From Closterium sp. Naga37s-1 (Eukaryota > Streptophyta > Zygnematophyceae > Desmidiales > Closteriaceae), in assembly GCA_947471745.1 (NCBI GenBank), contig CANJKZ010000534.1, positions 457,627 to 521,626 on the forward strand: a stretch of 64,000 nt of DNA, in the 5' to 3' direction. A model generated the notes under the pieces. That model was given only the letters and a program-made list of their open reading frames with translations. It did no database searches and was not told the origin of the DNA. Shown piece after piece: positions 1-11,800 of the stretch (position 1 is the stretch's first letter; each line of letters opens with the position of its first letter). Both the position numbers and the translations under genes were made by a program.

Positions 1-145
1 GGGAGAAACTCTTGGTGCAACAGATGCTCCGCAGTGTATCCTGCTCTTAAACCTCTCCCACATCTCATCACTTCCTCCAACCTGCATCGTCGTCTCCTTG
101 CTGTGTCTCCCCCCTCTCCTCCCCCCTTCAATGATCCGCTTCCAG

Positions 146-865
146 ACAAGCGGTTGCACGAGGTGGCAGGAAGTCCGTGCTTTGTGGCGCCTGAGGTGCT
201 GAGGGTGCGCGGAGGAGGAGGGTACGGGCCCGAGGCGGACGTGTGGAGTGCGGGCGTGCTGCTGCACCTGCTGCTCGCTGGCAGAGTGCCCTTCGATGGA
301 GGTGAGCAGGAGCACATTTGCATGCCAGGAATATGTACTTTCCACTGTTCCTGTGCCCCCTCGTATGCCAGAGTAACCAGCAGCACCCGCTGTGTCCCCT
401 CACTCACCATCCTAAACCTTCTCATCCCCCCCTCCCCAACCCCGTGATGACATGGCAGTTACGATCATGGATGTGTTTAGGGCTGTGGCATCTGCTCCTC
501 TGGACCTGGCGTCTCCCCCTCTGCAGTCGCTGTCACCAGAGGCCAAGGATCTACTCACGCTCATGCTCTGCCGTGATGTCAGCAAGCGGCCCTCGGCGCA
601 CGACATCCTCCGTGCGTACCCGCTACTTTCCTTGCATCTGTTGCAATGCTTCCTCTCGCCACATTGCAACGTCTGCTTTTTTTTTTGCATCCCTTGCAGC
701 ATTTGGTTTGCTGAGGTCCTTCCTTTGGCATGGCATGGCTCTGCTGCTTATTGTCCTTTTTCTTATTCCTGTTTCTTTGTTCCGTTTTTTCCACGTCGCA
801 TTTTGATCGCAACTCCAGGTCACCCATGGATGGTGCAAGACTTAGATGTGCAAGACTCAGATTAA
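146..865 (+). CDS. 3' exons of a CDPK/PEPRK2-like Ser/Thr protein kinase (5' part outside window)
   Basis: Three exons are visible: 146-301, 459-611 and 819-865 (stop TAA 863-865). The borders are GT..AG (acceptors ending at 145, 458 and 818; donors at 302 and 612) and the reading frame stays open across both junctions. The first exon encodes the activation-segment end and subdomain IX (AGSPCFVAPEVL, then EADVWSAGVLLHLLLAGRVP). The second encodes subdomains X-XI (LSPEAKDLLTLMLCRDVSKRP). The third gives HPWM and a short acidic tail. This matches the C-lobe of CDPK-related and PEP-carboxylase-kinase-related kinases, and the absence of EF-hands after HPW favours a PEPRK2-like kinase over a true CDPK. 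The ATP-binding lobe and DFG must lie upstream of the window. Family assignment comes from motif reading; the exact subfamily is inferred. Confidence 0.85.
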
Positions 866-1501
866 CGACATTGCTGATGTGACTTCAACTCCTGCATCAT
901 CAACACTTTCCGGTTGCCTTCATTCGCGCATCGAGGGCAGTGGTAGTCACTCTCGCTTTTCCTTAGGGTTCCTGCTGCCTTTTTTTTCCCGTGGGGCTTT
1001 GGAGCGCTACTTTCACTTCATGAAGCATCCAGCAGGGCAGCACCTTGGTGCTCGCCCTTCGGTGCTCGGCCTTGGTGGATGCATGCATCAGCTTTCCCAT
1101 CTTCCTAGCCACAGTCCACATCTTCAGCTCGTCCCCCTCCTGCTGCCGCTATTGCCAGTGCTGCTACTTAAGCGGTCCATGTTTGCATCTCTGGTGCTAC
1201 CCATGCGAGCTGCTGGAGCTTTTCTGTGTTGGTTTCCATCTAGGGTTAACCCTCAGATGATTCCGAGGCACACCAATCAGCCAAGCTGATGAATTCTTTG
1301 GATTGATTGCTCTCTTTTCCTGCAGTTGCCTGGCAAGCAATGTATATAGCCATGTATTGTATTATTCTTTGTTTTCAGTGTGAGCAATTCAACGTTATTT
1401 CTATGAGGGAGCATGATCTGTATGTTTTCTGGAGGGAAGGATTAGGTCTACAAAAGCACAGATAATCTAGTTCTTACAAGTCATGTCGTCACACAAGCGT
1501 T
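866..1501. other. 3' UTR and intergenic DNA downstream of the kinase
   Basis: No coding region is supported. The stretch is T-rich and resembles plant 3' flanking DNA. The LARD element begins at 1507, just after the target duplication at 1502-1506. Confidence 0.4.
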
Positions 1502-1506
1502 GTAAC

Positions 1507-1786
1507 TGTAAGGATTTACAAATCCTTACTGAGGCACTCGTTAGCGAGGCCATCCCGAGGGTCACGCGACGATCCTGTTGGGCCTATTTCGTCGCACCGA
1601 ACCACCTCCGAGTCGGCCTCCGCTCCAATCGCAACCATCACCGAGCCATCCCATCCCGAACCCCCCGCCTAGCTAGCTTTTCCCCTATTTAGGCCTCGCT
1701 ACTTCATTGTTTCTTCATTCAGTCATTCTGTAATCCTCATTCTCGTTATTCGATATTCTGCGCACTCTGCAAGTTCATTCATAACA
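1507..1786 (+). repeat. 5' LTR of the LARD element
   Basis: 280 bp, TGTAAGG...ATAACA, nearly identical to 5322-5601. Confidence 0.92.
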
Positions 1787-1788
1787 CC

Positions 1789-1800
1789 TGGTATCAGAGC
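1789..1800 (+). promoter_or_regulatory. Primer-binding site of the LARD element
   Basis: TGGTATCAGAGC is complementary to the 3' end of initiator tRNA-Met, the usual plant LTR-retrotransposon primer. It lies 2 nt after the 5' LTR and fixes the plus orientation. Confidence 0.9.
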
Positions 1801-4800
1801 TACTTTCCTAGCTCACCCCGCTTTTTAGAGTGTAATACCCCTTGGGGGGGGGGACGAGGAAGGATGTCTTGGGGTCCAGGAGTTGCGTAGGCCGGCCAGG
1901 AGAACTAGTTAGTTGCTCCTCGCGCCTACGTTATTACGGGTACCGCCAGATCCTTGCCTCGAACGGTCGCGATCGACCGTGGCCTCCCTCCCCCCGGGCA
2001 ACGGACAGCTGTAGCTGTCGCGACATTAAACGTGAGTTATTATTCCGCTGCGGTTTAACGACGGTTTCGGAATTTTGTGAGGCAGCTGGCGTCAGCAGAC
2101 CTGCGTCGGCACCTGCACGAAATTTTCGGAAGTCGTCACGATGAGTGGCAGTTGACGACGTTGGACCTGAGTCAACAGTTGCGCGACAACTTCGGAGTCG
2201 TCCCATGCGGCAAGTGACAATGGTGGCTCGTCGTCATCTTGCGCGCGTGACTAACGGAGTGTGGCTCGGCAGCTGGCGACAAGGGGCGTGCGTCACTGTG
2301 GCGATAATTTCGGAGCTACTGTGGAGAAAAAGTCGGCTGGGGAACTCGCCAGGCGCAAATGGAGTTTGCGTCCGAAAATATCGGTGGACGAGGAGAGACG
2401 ACACGCGAATTGCCCGACTTAGCGGGGGTTAACTGCCGTCCCGCCCGACCTGAAGTACAGCGGCTTTTACTGCATGGCGGGCGCGTCATCGAATATTTCG
2501 GCAGAAGTGCTCGTGGACAGACGGGACTTCAGACTCGCGACACTTACGGACTGCAACGAAAAGCGGAGTGGCCATATCGCACTTAGCAGAAGTGGGACGC
2601 AGGCGGCGAGGGAAATCGAGGCAGGTACACCTCGGAAACAACTCGTGCGACGCTGCGTGCCTGGTGTTGTTGCAAGCTGGCCGGCAATATCGAGAGCGGT
2701 TTCTCCTGACCAGGGATTTCGTTTTCGGGGACAGCTGCTGACAACCCACGATTAAACGGCGTCCAAGGTACCGTCCGACAATTTCGGAGGGGTCGGTACA
2801 GGCTGCCGGGACACACGGGAAGAAACGGTCCAACGGCTAAGCGAGGGTTGAAGAACGTCGTGGGACGAATTAAAAGCTGGTGGAATCGATCTGCAGCCCT
2901 ACTTCGCCCGAACCTCACCATCCCCACCAAGTTCTAGTTCTGACTCATGCAGTCAACTTGCTTGGCCGAATAACGGGGGTGAACACGTGTCTACCCAGTG
3001 CTGGTTAAAGGCACCTGGATTGGTGCTCGTTCGACAGATGTACAGAAAAGACAAAAAAAAGTGGAGCTCGCGGCACTGTTCTACTCCGACAAAAGCGGGC
3101 TGGGTGAACGGCACGCGAAAAAGTCGGAGAGCTGCGAGGACAACATGGTGCAGTTTTGTAGGTTTCTCCTGACTCGGGCGTCTACACGAATTGACGGCGC
3201 AGCGGCGAAGCTGAGACCGGGAAGCTGTGGAATTTTTGTGGCGTGATAGGCACGGCGGGCTGCAAAACAGTTGGGCGCTAGTTTCCTTTTAATTAAGGAT
3301 CCCCGACTCCGATAGATTTTGCCTCTCCAACGTGGCCGGGTACGCGCGGGCAACAACGACGATACCCCATCCGACAAAAGCGGACGCTGGGTGAACGGCG
3401 GGAAGCGGAATTGTCGGGGGGTGAATACGAAAAATATGACGACGGAGGGAAAGTTGTAGGTGATCCAGCAGATCACTTGAGTGAGAGGTTGAGCCCGTGC
3501 ACCAATCCACCGCGAATGTCGGAGTCTATTCGGTAGGTACCCGAAAGGGTTTGATATTGTTACATGGAGGCGCGGTGAGCGGTACATTGCCAATGATACC
3601 TGGGATTCGCTAAGTGGTTTCGACGGGTATGAAGATGGGTGAACATCGGAGTACCAGGGTTAACGGCGGAAACGTCGGGGCTACACGGCGGAGAATAACT
3701 TCGGGACTGCAGCCTCAACCACGAGTTTCGGGGTTATCTTCCTACAAGAAAAAAAAAAGACAAAAAAAGAGTTGAAGCTGAGGGTCTTTCTTCGCTTCTT
3801 GGAGTGCGGTTGAGCCGTTGGGGGACTTCGCCTGAAGGGTCACTTTTAAGTCGCCTGGCAAGAAACACAGCGGCGGGGATACCTAGAACTCACTGGTGTT
3901 TAAACGTACACCGCGGGAAATTCTTCAGTAAAAGGGAGCGTGGGAGCAGCCGAAGTTTCGGGATTTTACTTGCCGACGACGAGCGATGGGTGAAACATCT
4001 GCAAAGCGCCAGTGGGAGTTGCGTGATTTTCAGTTAAACTTCATCGGCGGGAGCAGCTTCGACGACGGAGTCAACGGCGTTGATGCCTCTAGGATCCGTG
4101 AAAGTCGGTCTCGGAATACCCAGGTCTAGTCCCCGGTTCCAGATTATGCCCCCAGATGGGTTATGAACTGACGGAAACAGCTGGTGACCGAGTGGGCGGC
4201 TATAGTACGACCGAAGATTTCGGAGGAGAACTGCACCTGCAACTGCGGATTTACGGGGCTACGTTTCGAGCGAAAATTTCGGAGTTTAAGAAGGACTTAC
4301 CGGTTTTACGGCGAGGAGCTCCGACAAATTCGGAGGAGAATTCGGCGTTTGGTTAAACGCGTGCGACGACGACGCATGGCAACACCGCGGGAACTACACG
4401 GAGTTTCAAGGGGTACGAACGACTTACGACGAACTGAAGAAGGCGGCAGCAACAGTGACGGGAGGGAGCGACAGCTGTAAATTTTCATCCCTGCCCACGA
4501 ATCATCGGCGCTTTACGACAAAACTCTCGGAGAATCCATTCCAACTCTGCTACTGACAACTCGCCTTCGACCCGCCCACGACAACTGCATTAATTCTCAA
4601 CCACGTCAGGTGCTGCCAACTGGAACTGCTGAAGATATCGGCTGATTCTGGCGACGTGAAGACAAAAAAGGTTAAGTTCGAGTATTCGATAATTTGAGTT
4701 TCGGTTTTCAGTCTACATCTTCTGGTTCGCCCTTGAAGACTTTTTGGGCACGTCACACCCGGTTTCGTCATCAATTTCCCACACCGACGCCCTCTTGCCT

Positions 4801-5308
4801 GGGCATCCGCGCTTATTCGTGCGACTTAACACCTGGTTTTTTGTTGGTTTTCATCTCGGCGCAGCAGTGAAACATTTTCTGGTGTGCTTTCTTGGAGGGG
4901 GGGAGAAAGTGCGCTGCACTGTTCTTTCCTTGGCGTTTTTCTCGGTCCTTTCTGACTTTGTCAGGTTGCGCCAGCACGACGGACGATCACGATCACACCG
5001 ACAAGATCGACGGTTTCTGCTACATCGCGATTGAATTTCGCGTCAGCAGTTTCCCTCCCAAAATCGCGTCAGCTTCGACCGTCACATCTACATCTGCTCA
5101 ATCGACGGCCCACATTCCAACCTTCTCTTCATTTTGGGCCAGATCATCGTCGACCGTCAGATCGAAATCGGACTTCATCAACGGCTTACATTCCAACCTT
5201 TTCAAAATTAATGTCCAAGGCATTTCGGCTGTCGGATTCAGCTGAAGAGGAGATCTACGGAATCCTCGCTAGTGTGGGGCCTGTTTCAGTACAGGGCTGC
5301 CTTATTTA
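1801..5308 (+). other. Non-coding internal region of the LARD element
   Basis: All open frames are short and show no retroelement motif. A TTTCGG/TTCGGA word recurs at irregular spacing (for example near 2067, 2118, 2190, 2308, 2492, 2778, 4217 and 4278), often inside A/T-rich sequence. It is not a clean tandem repeat. Confidence 0.6.
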
Positions 5309-5321
5309 GAAGCTGGGAGAG

Positions 5322-5601
5322 TGTAAGGATTTACAAAGCCTTACTGAGGCACTCGTTAGCGAGGCCATCCCGAGGGTCACGCGACGAACCTGTTGGGCCT
5401 ATTTCGTCGCACCGAACCACCTCCGAGTCGGCCTCCGCTCCAATCGCAACCATCACCGAGCCATCCCATCCCGAACCCCCCGCCTAGCTAGCTTTTCCCC
5501 TATTTAGGCCTCGCTACTTCATTGTTTCTTCATTTAGTCATTCTGTAATTCTCATTCTCGTTATTCGATATTCTGCGCACTCTGCAAGTTCATTCATAAC
5601 A
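5322..5601 (+). repeat. 3' LTR of the LARD element
   Basis: 280 bp, with four substitutions relative to 1507-1786; followed directly by the target duplication GTAAC. Confidence 0.92.
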
Positions 5602-5620
5602 GTAACGATCCCTTTATTCT

Positions 5621-5962
5621 TGTTACGAGTGCAATTGAGTGAACGAACGAGAATTGCACTATCGAAGCAAGAATACAATGAGCGAAGGCATGAGCGAAGA
5701 ATATATAGCAAAACTACAGTGGTAACGGTAATGGACTGTGGTTGTCGCGTGACGGGCCTGGGACTGGGGTTGGGGAAAGTATCGAAGCGGAGGCCCGGAG
5801 CGCGGGTTACCCGCCGAGCCGTGAGGTCGGGGTGCGACGTGCGAAGGTGGCGGGAGGATTGTCGATGCGAGAGTTGCGAGTGGTAACGGTGCTGACTGTG
5901 GGGCTACAGTGGTGTACGCGCTGAGCGGGGACGCGAAGTAAGGAAAAGGAATTTTCCTTACA
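5621..5962 (-). repeat. 3' LTR of Gypsy-A (element sense)
   Basis: 342 bp, TG..CA ends on the minus strand. It differs from 18316-18657 at only a handful of positions. Confidence 0.92.
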
Positions 5963-6077
5963 CTACCCCCCCCCCCTAAGGAGGTCCTCCTTACGAAAGT
6001 GCGTGTACATCCCTGAAGTTTCGGCTGCGCAGATACTCGGTGAGGACGGGGTGATTTTTTATTCTGTCCAGGGGAAC

Positions 6078-7588
6078 CTAGTTGTCTTCGGTGGGTGTAC
6101 GGTCTTTCCAGCGGATCAGGAACTCGATCCTTCGGGCTCCTCGAGGGTCACGAACTCGGTGGCTCAGGATTTTTTCGGGGGTGATGATTGGTTCAGTTGG
6201 CGGTCGTGTCATGCTGGCTGGGCGAGTGCGTGGCAGTTGGCTCGTGGACGGGACGTAAGGGCGAAGCAGGCTGACGTGGAATGAGGGGCTAACGTACCAG
6301 TCAGCAGGGAGGAGGAGGTGGGCGGTGACGGGTGTGATCATGTGGCTGATGCGAAATGGTCCACAGTATCGGGGGCGGAGTTTTGGGGTGATGGGCAGGC
6401 GGAGGTTCTGGGTGTCAAGTAAAAGCAGGTCGTCGGGCTGGTAAGAGACAGGTCTGCGGTGGCGGTCGGCGTTACGTTTAGCGATGATGTTGGATTTTTT
6501 TATTGCATCTGCTGCCCGGGTCCGTGCTGCTTGTAATATTTCGGCGAACTGTTGTGCTCGTGGTACTGGGTTGTCGGGATTCGGGGTCATGGGTACTGTT
6601 GGGTCTTGTCCGTAGTTTAGGTAAAATGGTGACTGTTGGGTCGTGGCGGATGGCGAGTTGTTGTACGCGAATTCGATGAGTGGCAGTTGCTGTTCCCACG
6701 TGGTCGGGTCATCGCACGTGGCCCTGATGAGCTGTTTCATGGTCTGATTTGTCCGTTCTGTCTGTCCGTCGGTTTCGGGGTGGTATGATGAACTGAACTG
6801 CAGTCGCGTGCCGAACTGCTGCCACAGGTTCCGCCAGAAGTTGCTGGTGAATTTCGTGTCGCGATCGCTGATTATTGCTGCTGGTATCCCGTGCAGTCGA
6901 ACGACGGTGGAGATGAAGAGTCGTGCTGTTTCTTCGGCTGTGATTGATTTTTTGCAGGCTGCGAAATGTGCCATTTTTGTCAGTCGATCGACGACGGCCA
7001 GGATCGCGTCGTTCCCACTCGCCCCGGCCGGTAACCCCGTGACGAAGTCCATCGTCACCTGCTGCCAAGCACGCTCTGGAGGTGGTATCGGCTGCAACTG
7101 TCCTGCCGGCCGCTGCCTTGATGATTTCATAAGCTGACAAGTGGGACACGATGCCACGTGTCGTTGTACCTCGGTCCACATTTCGGGCCAGTAATAATAC
7201 CGCTGCAGCTGCTGCCGTGTTTTTTCTACTCCGAAATGCCCCGAGGTAACTCCGTCATGTGCCTCCTGTAACAGTAATTCCCGTAGCAGTGTATACCCAG
7301 GCACCCAAATGCGGTCAGTCCCGGCTTTTACGTAATAGACTCCCCTTGCTGCTGCGAACTGCTGCGAATTTCCTCCTGTGAAGAATGGGTCCGTTTGGTA
7401 CCCGTGGGTAAATAGGCCTGTCAGTAGTGGGCTTGTCTGGGCGAGTAGTATTGCGTGGATTTGGGCAGTGGGGCGGGTCATTGCGTCGGCGATGTTCGAG
7501 GCTCCCTTTTTGTAGGTGACCGTGTAGTGAAAATTTGACTCGAGGAAGTCGAGCCAACGAATCTGTCGTGGGTTGAGGTGTGGCTGTG
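6078..7588 (-). pseudogene. Gypsy-A pol, 3' part: RNase H end, integrase, truncated chromodomain
   Basis: In element sense the frame runs from the Copia-A insertion point through the RNase H tail (QPHLNPRQIRWLDFLES), the integrase HHCC zinc region (HFGVEKTRQQL ... CPTCQ), the catalytic core (MDFVTGLP; ISDRDTKFTSN; YHPETDGQTERTNQ) and into a chromodomain-like tail (RIEFLIRWKDR). It then stops at EDN: the Trp codon that follows in Gypsy-B is TAG here (6078-6080). The missing tail would complete the chromodomain, which in chromoviruses guides integration. The rest of pol lies beyond 15091. Confidence 0.9.
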
Positions 7589-7593
7589 CGCGG

Positions 7594-7719
7594 TGTCGAA
7601 CTTATATGCTATAGTCTTTCTAGGCTGTAGTGGGGTAGACATTATGGGGTACAGCATTCTAGGGTTGCATATTTGTACCCAACTCATTTCCTAGTTCATC
7701 CATTCCTCATTTCTTTACA
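7594..7719 (+). repeat. 5' LTR of Copia-A
   Basis: 126 bp, TGTCGAAC...CTTTACA. Confidence 0.92.
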
Positions 7720-7738
7720 TGGTATAGAGCAGGTTCCC
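7720..7738 (+). promoter_or_regulatory. Primer-binding site of Copia-A
   Basis: TGGTATAGAGCAGG directly follows the LTR. It resembles the Met-tRNA-type PBS but lacks the C found in the LARD element (TGGTATCAGAGC). Copia-B has TGGTATCGAGCAGG here, so the primer tRNA for this family is uncertain. Confidence 0.65.
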
Positions 7739-7839
7739 TAGTGGGAACTTTTCCTTGGGCCCACCACTAATTTTTTTTTTTTTTCTCTGCCCTAAGATCG
7801 AGTCGCCCCTGACCGAGGCGCGCCCTGTGGGCCGCCCTC

Positions 7840-8770
7840 CCCTTAGCGGCCCATTGCGCCGCCCTTAGCGGCCCCTCTCACGCCCCCCCCCCCCTCACGG
7901 CCCCGTCGCCACCCTTCGCGGCCCCGTCGCCGCCCCTTGCGGCCCGGCCACCCTCTCACGGCCCCGTCGCCGCCTTCGCGGCCCACCCGCCGCCCTTCGC
8001 GGCCGCGTCGCCGCCCTTTCGCGGCCCCGTCGCCGCCCTCCAAACGGCCCCGTCGCCGCCCTCTAGCGGCCCCGCCGCTGCCCTTCAGCGGCCCCGTCGC
8101 CGCCCTACCGCGGCCCCGTCGCCGCCCTCTAGCGGCCCCGCCGCCGCCCTTCAGCGGCCCCGTCGCCGCCCTACCGCGGCCCCGTCGCCGCCCTCTAGCG
8201 GCCCCTCCGCTGCCCTTCAGCGGCCCCGTCGCCGCCCTACCGCGGCCCCGTCGCCGCCCTCTAGCGGCCCCGCCGCCGCCCTTCAGCGGCCCCGTCGCCG
8301 CCCTACCGCGGACCCGTCGCCGCCCTCTAGCGGCCCCGCCGCCGCCCTTCAGCGGCCCCGTCGCCGCCCTACCGCGGCCCCGTCGCCGCCCTCTAGCGGC
8401 CCCGCCACCGCCCTTCAGCGGCCCCGTCGCCGCCCTACCGCGGCCCCGTCGCAGCCCTCCAGCGACCCCACCGCCGCCCTCTTGCGGCCCCGTCGCCGCC
8501 CTACAGCCGCCCCTTCGCCGCTCTGTGCGGCCCCTCCCCGGCCCTGCCGTCGCCGTCGCTGAGCCGCCGCCGCTGCAGCCGAGCCACCGCCGAGCTGCCG
8601 AGCCGCCGAGTCGCCGCCGAGCCGCCGAGCCGCCGCCGAGCCGCCGCCGAGCCGCCGCCGAGCCGCCGAGCTGCCGCCGAGCCGCCGAGCCGCTGCTGAG
8701 CCGCCGAGCCGCCGCCGCCGCAGCTGCGGCCCTGTTCCTGCCGGCGCGCCCCGGCCCTCCCAACCCGGAC
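7840..8770 (+). repeat. GC-rich tandem-repeat leader of Copia-A
   Basis: From about 8049 to 8455 a 66-bp unit (22 codons, so it stays open in frame) repeats about six times with small changes. It is followed by shorter GCCGCCGAG-type units to about 8720. A Pro/Ala/Arg-rich frame is open at 7937-8776, and the other strand is open too, as expected of such a repeat. Copia-B has an analogous but different GC-rich array in the same place, so the feature is shared by the family. Confidence 0.75.
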
Positions 8771-8850
8771 TGGTGAGAGCTTTCCCGAGCAGCGTCTCTG
8801 CCACTGCACTACCTCTAGCCTGCCGCTCTCACCACTAGACTGCTGCTGTC

Positions 8851-11800
8851 ATGGCTACCCCCAGTGTCCTTACCTTTGATGCTGAGGGTCGGGCTGTTGA
8901 CTTTGAGGTCTGGGTCGATGACTTGCAGCTTTTCCTACAGTGCGATAGGGCAGACGGTCTCTCCCTTTTCGATCTCACGTCTGGTGCCTCTCCTGCCCCG
9001 CCTGCTGATGCTGACAGCACTGTTCGCTCACAGTGGGCCACACGCGATGCTGCTGCCCGTCTTGCTGTGCGTCGCCACTTACCGACCGCTGAGCGTGCGC
9101 ACTTTAGTCAGTACAAGAGTGCTAAGACCTTGTACGACGCTGTAGTTGCACGCTACTCTTCCCCTGCCACTGCTGCTCTTAGCCGCCTCATACTGCCGTA
9201 CCTGTTCCCTGACCTCGCTGCCTTTCCCACAGTCGCTGACCTCATTACGCACCTTCGCACTAGTGACACTCGCTACCGCGCTGCGCTTCCTGCTGAGTTC
9301 TGCGCCAAGAACCCCCCCCCCCCCATGTACATCACCCTCTACTACATAGTCACCCGGCTCCCTGACTCCCTTCGCTTAGTCAGGGACCACTTCCTCTCAG
9401 TTTGCCCCACCACACTCACCGTTGACCTCCTCGAGGAGCGCCTCCTGGCAGCAGAGAAGAGTATAGTCGCTGTAGGAGCCTCTCGTGGTGACCCTTGCAC
9501 CCCCGTCTTTGAGGGGTGTTCCCCCTCCCCCCTCTTGCCCTCTGTTGCCTCTGCTGCTGCGGCCGACCTCGTTGGCCTCGAGTCGGTCGGAGCTGCGTCT
9601 GCCCCTAGCGGGAGACGCCGCACCGGCAAGGGCAAGGGGGGCAAGGGCGATGGAGGAGCTGGCGGGGGCGGTGGAGGTGGCGGTGGAGGCGGTGGAGGGG
9701 GTGGGGGTGGTGGTGGGAGTGGTGGCGGGGGTGGGGGCGTCGGTGGCGGCAGTGGAGGCGGAGGAGGCGGCGGTGGTGGCGGTGGGAGCGGAGGAGGCGG
9801 AGGCAGCGGAGGCGGCGGAGGTGGTGGCGGCAGCGGTGGAGCTGGTCGCGGCTCTGCGCAGAGGGGTGGCTCCGGTGGTGGTCAGCGTCAGCAGCAGCAG
9901 CGCACTCGTGAGACCCCGACCCCCAAGCAGCTTCGTGAGTGGTACGCTGCGCGTCAGCGGGGTGGGGGTACTGGTCCCTGTACCTACGTCCTTCGCACCG
10001 GCGACCGCACTAGTGAGCAGTGCGGGGGCGCGCACTCCACCCAGCGCTGCTTCGGCCGCCTGACGGACGCTTGGCGTCACCAGTTCCCTGACGCCACTGA
10101 GATCCCTCGCTGGGGAGAGCTGTCTAGGGCGGGGGTTGCTATCTTTGATATGGATTTTGATGCTATCCTTGCTGCCTTGTATGCTGTTTCTACTAGTGAT
10201 GAGGGTGACTGTTACCTGTGTGTTCCGCCTGACCCGGGCATTGGGACTGCTGCTCTAGGTGCTGGTGAGGCTGCTGCTCTAGGTGCTGGTGAGGCTGCTG
10301 CTCTTGGTGCTAGTGAGTCTGCTACTCCAGGTGCTGGTGAGTCTGCTCTCTCAGGTACCACATCGGCTCAGGCCTCTCACACCTTCACCCTTGACTCGGG
10401 TGCTTCCCGCTCCTTCTTTCGAGACCGCACCACACTCACGCCGCTTAGTCGGCCAGTTGCGGTCTCCCTGGCAGACCCCTCTGGGGGTCCTCTCCTTGCC
10501 CACTTCTCCACTGTCTTACCGTGTCCGGCGGCCCCCTCTGGCACCCTGTCAGGTCTTTACCTCCCCTCGTTCTCTACGAACTTGGTGAGTGGTGCTGATC
10601 TACAGGATGGGGGGGTTCATCAGTTCACTCCTGCGAGTCAACGAGTGACCCACTGCACGTGTGCTCGGACGGGCCGACACTTGGCCACGTTTACCCGTCG
10701 GCCGGGGTCGAGCCTGTACACACTGACTACTGGTGCTCCTCAGGTTGCTGCGTCGGGTCAGGTGTCTGCTGCGGCGTCCAGGTCTGGTCCTGGGTCTGCC
10801 CCCTGCTCGTGTCGTCTCCTGTCTCACCAGACTCTCCTCTGGCACCACCGCCTTGGTCACCCCTCCCTGCCTCGTCTCCGAGGCATGGCCTCCTGTGTCC
10901 TTGTCTCTGGTCTCCCCCGGTCCCTCCCTCCTCTTCCTCCGGGGCCTGCCCCTACCTGCGTCCCCTGCGTCGAGTGCGCTGCTCCTCACTCCTCCGAGTT
11001 TCCTCCGACAGAGGCTTTGCTGCAGACGCTGCACATGGACGTGTGGGCCCAGCCCGCGTCCGTGGCCAGGGTCACGAGCGTTACTTCCTGCTGGTGGTTG
11101 ACGACTACTCGCGTTACACCACAGTCTTCCCCTTACGCAGCAAGGGTGAGGTCACTGCGGTGTTGATCGACTGGATCCGCGCAGCTCGTCTCCAGCTCAG
11201 AGAGAGTTTCGGCTCGGACTTTCCTGTTCTGCGTCTGCACTCCGACAGAGGCGGAGAGTTCTCCTCTGACCTTCTGCGAGCCTTCTGTCGTGCACGAGGC
11301 ATCCGCCAGACGTTCACGCTTCCGGCCTCTCCACAGCAAAATGGGATTGCTGAGCGCCGCATTGGCATGGTCATGGACGTCGCTCGTACGTCCATGATCC
11401 ATGCGGCTGCCCCCCATTCTCTGTGGCCGTTCGCGGTTCAGTACGCGGCGCATCAGATCAACCTTCAGCCCCGGGTCTCCATGCCGGAGACCTCCCCTGC
11501 TCTGCGGTGGACGGGGAAGGTTGGCGATGCGTCTGCGTTCCGTGTCTGGGGATCTCGGGCGATTGTCCGCGACTTCTCTGCGGACAAGCTGTCCCCCCGT
11601 GCTGTTCCCTGCGTCTTCCTTGGCTTCCCCCCTGACGCGCCAGGTTGGTAGTTTTAGCACCCTACCTCGCGCCGTGTTCTGTCCTCTCAGGACGTCACGT
11701 TTGATGAGTCGGTTCCCTACTACCGTCTCTTCCCCTACCGCACTGCGTCCCTCCCCCCGCCACCGCTCTTCCTCGCGCCAGGTCCCCCCCCGGAAGACCC

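Larger units (their letters stand above)
1507..5601 (+). mobile_element. LARD-like non-autonomous LTR retrotransposon
   Basis: Two 280-bp LTRs (1507-1786 and 5322-5601) starting TG and ending CA enclose 3.5 kb of internal DNA. The element is flanked by GTAAC at 1502-1506 and at 5602-5606. A primer-binding site follows the 5' LTR after two bases, and a purine tract (about 5309-5321) precedes the 3' LTR. I count four differences between the LTRs, so insertion is fairly recent. No gag, protease, RT or integrase motif can be read in any frame, so it must depend on proteins from another element. Size and structure fit the LARD class. Confidence 0.9.

Noticed and set aside
1842-4480. Short ORFs in the LARD element as genes
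   Set aside because: None carries a retroelement motif or exceeds about 170 codons, and they overlap on both strands.
7937-8776. 279-codon Pro/Ala/Arg-rich protein
   Set aside because: The 66-bp repeat is open in several frames on both strands and lies in the leader of Copia-A. There is no independent support for translation.
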